DNA from: Gonocerus acuteangulatus
Taxonomy: Eukaryota > Arthropoda > Insecta > Hemiptera > Coreidae
Direction of reading: 5' to 3'
Assembly: GCA_946811695.1 (NCBI GenBank)
Contig: OX328124.1
Coordinates: 29,072,148 to 29,136,147, forward strand
DNA length: 64,000 bases
Shown here: one piece after another, positions 61,188 to 64,000 of the stretch
Numbering within the stretch: the first letter of the stretch is position 1
How the letters are laid out: every line of letters begins with the position of its first letter
Program-made: the position numbers and the translations under genes
The notes under the pieces: generated by a model
What the model saw: only the letters and a program-made list of their open reading frames with translations
Told to the model about the DNA's origin: nothing
Databases searched by the model: none

Positions 61188-61599
61188 TGCTGCTGGATAT
61201 ATAGAAATTCCTCAAGAATTTTTTTATGAGTTCAACCATAATCGTTGGAAAGTGGTAAGCGTCCTTGGAAAACGCAAGCCCTGAGAGAAGATTCTCTAGC
61301 TATGAATCAGAGGATGTCCGAGAAGCAGTAAGAGGAAGACACGTCTCAAACCTCTTTGGATTTATGGATCCTTCCAACCTCTCCTGAATTTCGTCATCAT
61401 GGATCAGTCCTAGAATGATATACTCCAGGCTTGCCCTGTAATCTACATCTCAGCGAGAGCAACCAGCTGCAATTAACTAACAATCTATTCTCCAATATCG
61501 GGTAATGTCTTGGTCTTCTTTTGAGAAATCCGTTCTGACGCTTAGTCCATCAACGGGTATGATAATCACAATTTAAAACGAGTAACGAAATGAAAACAA

Positions 61600-62420
61600 A
61601 GATAACGTAACTCTAAAAGGGAAGATTGGTGTCTTTTTGCGAAGGCCACATCCATTTACTTTGAAGTATCAGTGATTTTGGTACTTACTGATTAGCTTAC
61701 AGGTTCTTTGCAGGTTATCTATCACTTCTTTACACGTTATCTAAGGTTAGGTTAGTATTATATAAATATAGTAATCAAAAGTATTTCAAATCACTACTAA
61801 AAGTTACTTTACTATAATTATAAAATATGGTTTTTAATTAACCCTTAGGAGACCCGGTAGCCGTGAGGGTTAAGGCGTGAGCACTTAACACTCCGTGCCA
61901 AAGGTCGTGGGTTCGATTTTCACTAGGGGCGGTGGCTTTTCTTTCGAAAAAAGAAAAGGCATCACCCCTATCCTGGCTAGAAAAGGGTGGTAACCTATAG
62001 ATAACCCGTCCTAAAATTCGTAGTTAATAATAAATGGACGTTAAAATTTAAATAATTAACCCTTAGATAACCTGTATTTGTATGTTATACTTTTAGGCTT
62101 GTAAGAAATACACGAAAATAAGCAGAATATATTTCAGCAAGCATTATTTATTAATAAAAAGGTTAATATTATAAAAATAAATGGTAATTGTGAAGTTTAG
62201 GGGCCTCCTCACCTATTTTTTTGTCCGGTGGTTCAATAACGTATTCATATTTTATATTTATTTCGCATTATGGGCTACTAAGTGTTATGCGTCCCCGCTC
62301 GCTCAAGAAGATATCAAAACTCTGGTCAATCCAACTCGCTAAAATTAATATAATTCTATTAATTTTTGCGTGTTAGATTGACTAGAGTGTTAAAGGTTAC
62401 TTTACTGCCAGTAACAACCA
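61600..62420. mobile_element. Relative of the 54.7-kb Harbinger-like element, ends lost
   Basis: Shares GTCTTTTTGCGAAG(G/A)C, GATTAGCTTACAGGTTCTTT, TATTAATAAAAAGGTTAATA, CCGCTCGCT and CAATCCAACTCGCTAAAATT with 54730-55837 in the same order. It is interrupted by the type B SINE at 61849-62053. I could not place terminal repeats. Confidence 0.55.
61849..62053 (+). mobile_element. tRNA-derived SINE, type B
   Basis: The head GGAGACCCGGTAGCCGTGAG leads to B box GGTTCGATTTT, a hairpin TTTTCTTTCGAAAAAAGAAAA, the central block AAGGGTGGTAACCTATAGAT, and the tail AATAATAAATGGACGTTAAA. A perfect 13-bp target duplication AATTAACCCTTAG flanks it (61836-61848, 62054-62066). It has inserted into the Harbinger-like repeat at 61.6-62.4 kb. 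Confidence 0.85.
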
Positions 62421-62429
62421 ATAGAATTG

Positions 62430-63771
62430 CCCATAGGAATAGGCCAATAGATATGCTAATGAGTTATGCGCGTGCGCTGAATCACTGTTACAATCACTAC
62501 ATATACTTCACAAGTAACTGCAGAAGTAACTGGATGTGGTCTTTGGAAAAAGACCCGAAGATTGAGAATAGCGCACACACCTCCATCATCCTACAAGCAA
62601 CACTTTCGACAAAAAATATACCGTTCAGCAGACCATAATCAATTTCTAAAAATACAATTACATTATACTAAAACACACAAATAATATGCTGATACGGTTT
62701 AATAATAAATAAATAAATAAAAACTCCAACTAAAAGGAACTGTGCAATTTTAGCGCGTTTCCGTTCATTAAGTTAACCAGCAGAATCCGTCTACTTTCAT
62801 ACATTGTTTTTATGATATTCGAGCACAAAGAAAATCGTGGTTAGTCCGACTTTTTATTTTATGGTTATGATGATAGCTTTATTTCTTTGCGTATTGATTT
62901 ATTTATGTTATTTCGGTATTTACCTAATCTTCCTAATGTTAAGTGCAACAAAAATATTTTTCTTTTTTATCTGTGAGTTTTACTTGTATATATTATTTAG
63001 TAATGTAACACTTTATAATTTTTTTGCTATATTGTACAGCATTAAAAACTGTATACCGTGAGCTTACAAGTGAAATCCATTAATTCATATTTTTGGTTTT
63101 AAGATAATGACTTTTACCAAATAAGACCAAGATTAAAACATCTTTTGGCGTGAAATACCAATATATAGATGTTCATAGGTATAGTGTAATAGTCAAACCA
63201 GCAAGCTTACCTTCCTAACCCTCATCTATCAACACTCGAGGTAATAGAAAGCTTACGAAATCCTATATGGAGATGAAATCCTTGTGGTAAAACTTCTGTT
63301 GGCAAGCCTTCAGCTATAGACTGTGAATTGAAACGTCGATGTAAACGTCACGAGCTGAAATTTCGACCTGATCAACGTGTGGTCAGTGATTGTCCTTTTT
63401 AGGCTCAAACCGCGGCTTGTAGCGCTCTATCACGTACAATTAACCGCAATATGTATACGTGATTTTGAAATATCTGTGTATTACACGCCGTAGAAAGCAG
63501 ACGAAACTCCATATTCAAATATCTGTATATATGTATTAACTATGAATACTATTTTCTCAAAAACGGAGGAAGTACTGGCAAACGTACATTGGGAAAGGGA
63601 TGGCTTTTTTATGAGTAATCAGTGGCGTAAACTGTACAAGCTATCTAGACTTGACACATTACCATAAAAACAGGAAACATAATCACTAGCACTACAAACA
63701 GCTTCTGTTCTTTTGTTAATTTCGTTCCAATTAAGGCGAAATATTAAGCGTTTCGTCGGTTTTATTATTTA
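62430..63771. other. Unassigned AT-rich DNA
   Basis: Includes an H-like right-end piece near 62749-62850. The frame at 62837-63061 is a phenylalanine/leucine-rich artefact of T-rich DNA. Confidence 0.4.
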
Positions 63772-63880
63772 CTAGCTGTTACCCAGTGTGCCATGCTACA
63801 CCTAATTTCTGTCTATGACTCTCCCCATATCAAGATCTACACGAAAATCGGTCAAACGATGTGAATTTGTTTTAGTTCAT
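63772..63880 (-). mobile_element. Helitron 3' fragment
   Basis: CTAGCTGTTACCCAGTGTGC at 63772 is the complement of a Helitron 3' end, followed by a shortened unit (ATCGGTCAAACGATGTGAAT). Confidence 0.5.
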
Positions 63881-64000
63881 AATGATACCCGGCAGAGGCC
63901 AGCACTTCATCTAACAGCCGACAGAGGCCAGTAGTTGTAGATTCAAAATAGCCGTCACACTCTGAATGCTTCAGTGTAGCCAATTTTTCTTGAACAAACC

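Noticed and set aside
62837..63061. Hydrophobic small membrane protein
   Set aside because: The frame is Phe/Leu/Ile-rich simply because the DNA is T-rich; no other support.

Overview
The window looks like arthropod nuclear DNA, most likely an insect. It is strongly AT-rich, has no operons and very few coding stretches, and contains one clearly recognisable multi-exon gene: a small secreted chitin-binding (peritrophin-A / CBM14 type) protein on the minus strand. Its three coding exons (17767-17832, 12311-12421, 5620-5799) join in phase 0 into a 118-residue protein with a signal peptide and one complete six-cysteine domain. Two introns of 5.3 and 6.5 kb, packed with transposable-element debris, make the gene about 12 kb long. 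I could not identify the species.

Nearly everything else is mobile or repetitive DNA. Region by region: 0.3-3.3 kb holds LINE-tail-like repeats, a hAT-type MITE and a SINE head. 5.6-17.8 kb is the chitin-binding gene, with a palindrome, a MITE, a tRNA-SINE, a 5'-truncated LINE (reverse transcriptase plus RNase H), an orphan LINE C-terminus and a Penelope-like element with inverted pseudo-LTRs and a 15-bp target duplication. 15-17 kb, 27.4-36.1 kb and 39.8-41.2 kb carry two related families of short non-autonomous elements, called H and G here. Both have subterminal inverted repeats, a hairpin at the left end, an internal microsatellite or minisatellite and a small 3' hairpin, which is the layout of Helentron-associated (DINE/HINE-like) elements. 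36.3-39.1 kb is a PIF/Harbinger-like element (TTA target duplication) that contains a long foldback. 41.3-41.5 kb is a 5S-rRNA-derived SINE with a 13-bp target duplication. 41.9-42.65, 47.3-47.7 and 53.2-53.9 kb are tandem arrays with units of 64, 92-93 and 134 bp. 48.1-50.1 kb has two Helitrons in direct orientation, and a third lies inverted at 21.4-22.05 kb. 54.7-62.4 kb has another Harbinger-like family, two tRNA-SINEs with oligo-T ends, a hAT-like end and a second tRNA-SINE type.

Two themes connect these pieces. The SINEs are modular: a 5S-headed SINE and a tRNA-headed SINE share a central block, and the 5S SINE also shares its 3' tail with a different tRNA-headed SINE. The H and G families have inserted into each other in both directions, so their activity overlapped in time. 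Three further open stretches with plausible splice signals (25.1, 50.2 and 57.2 kb) are candidate exons of genes I do not recognise.
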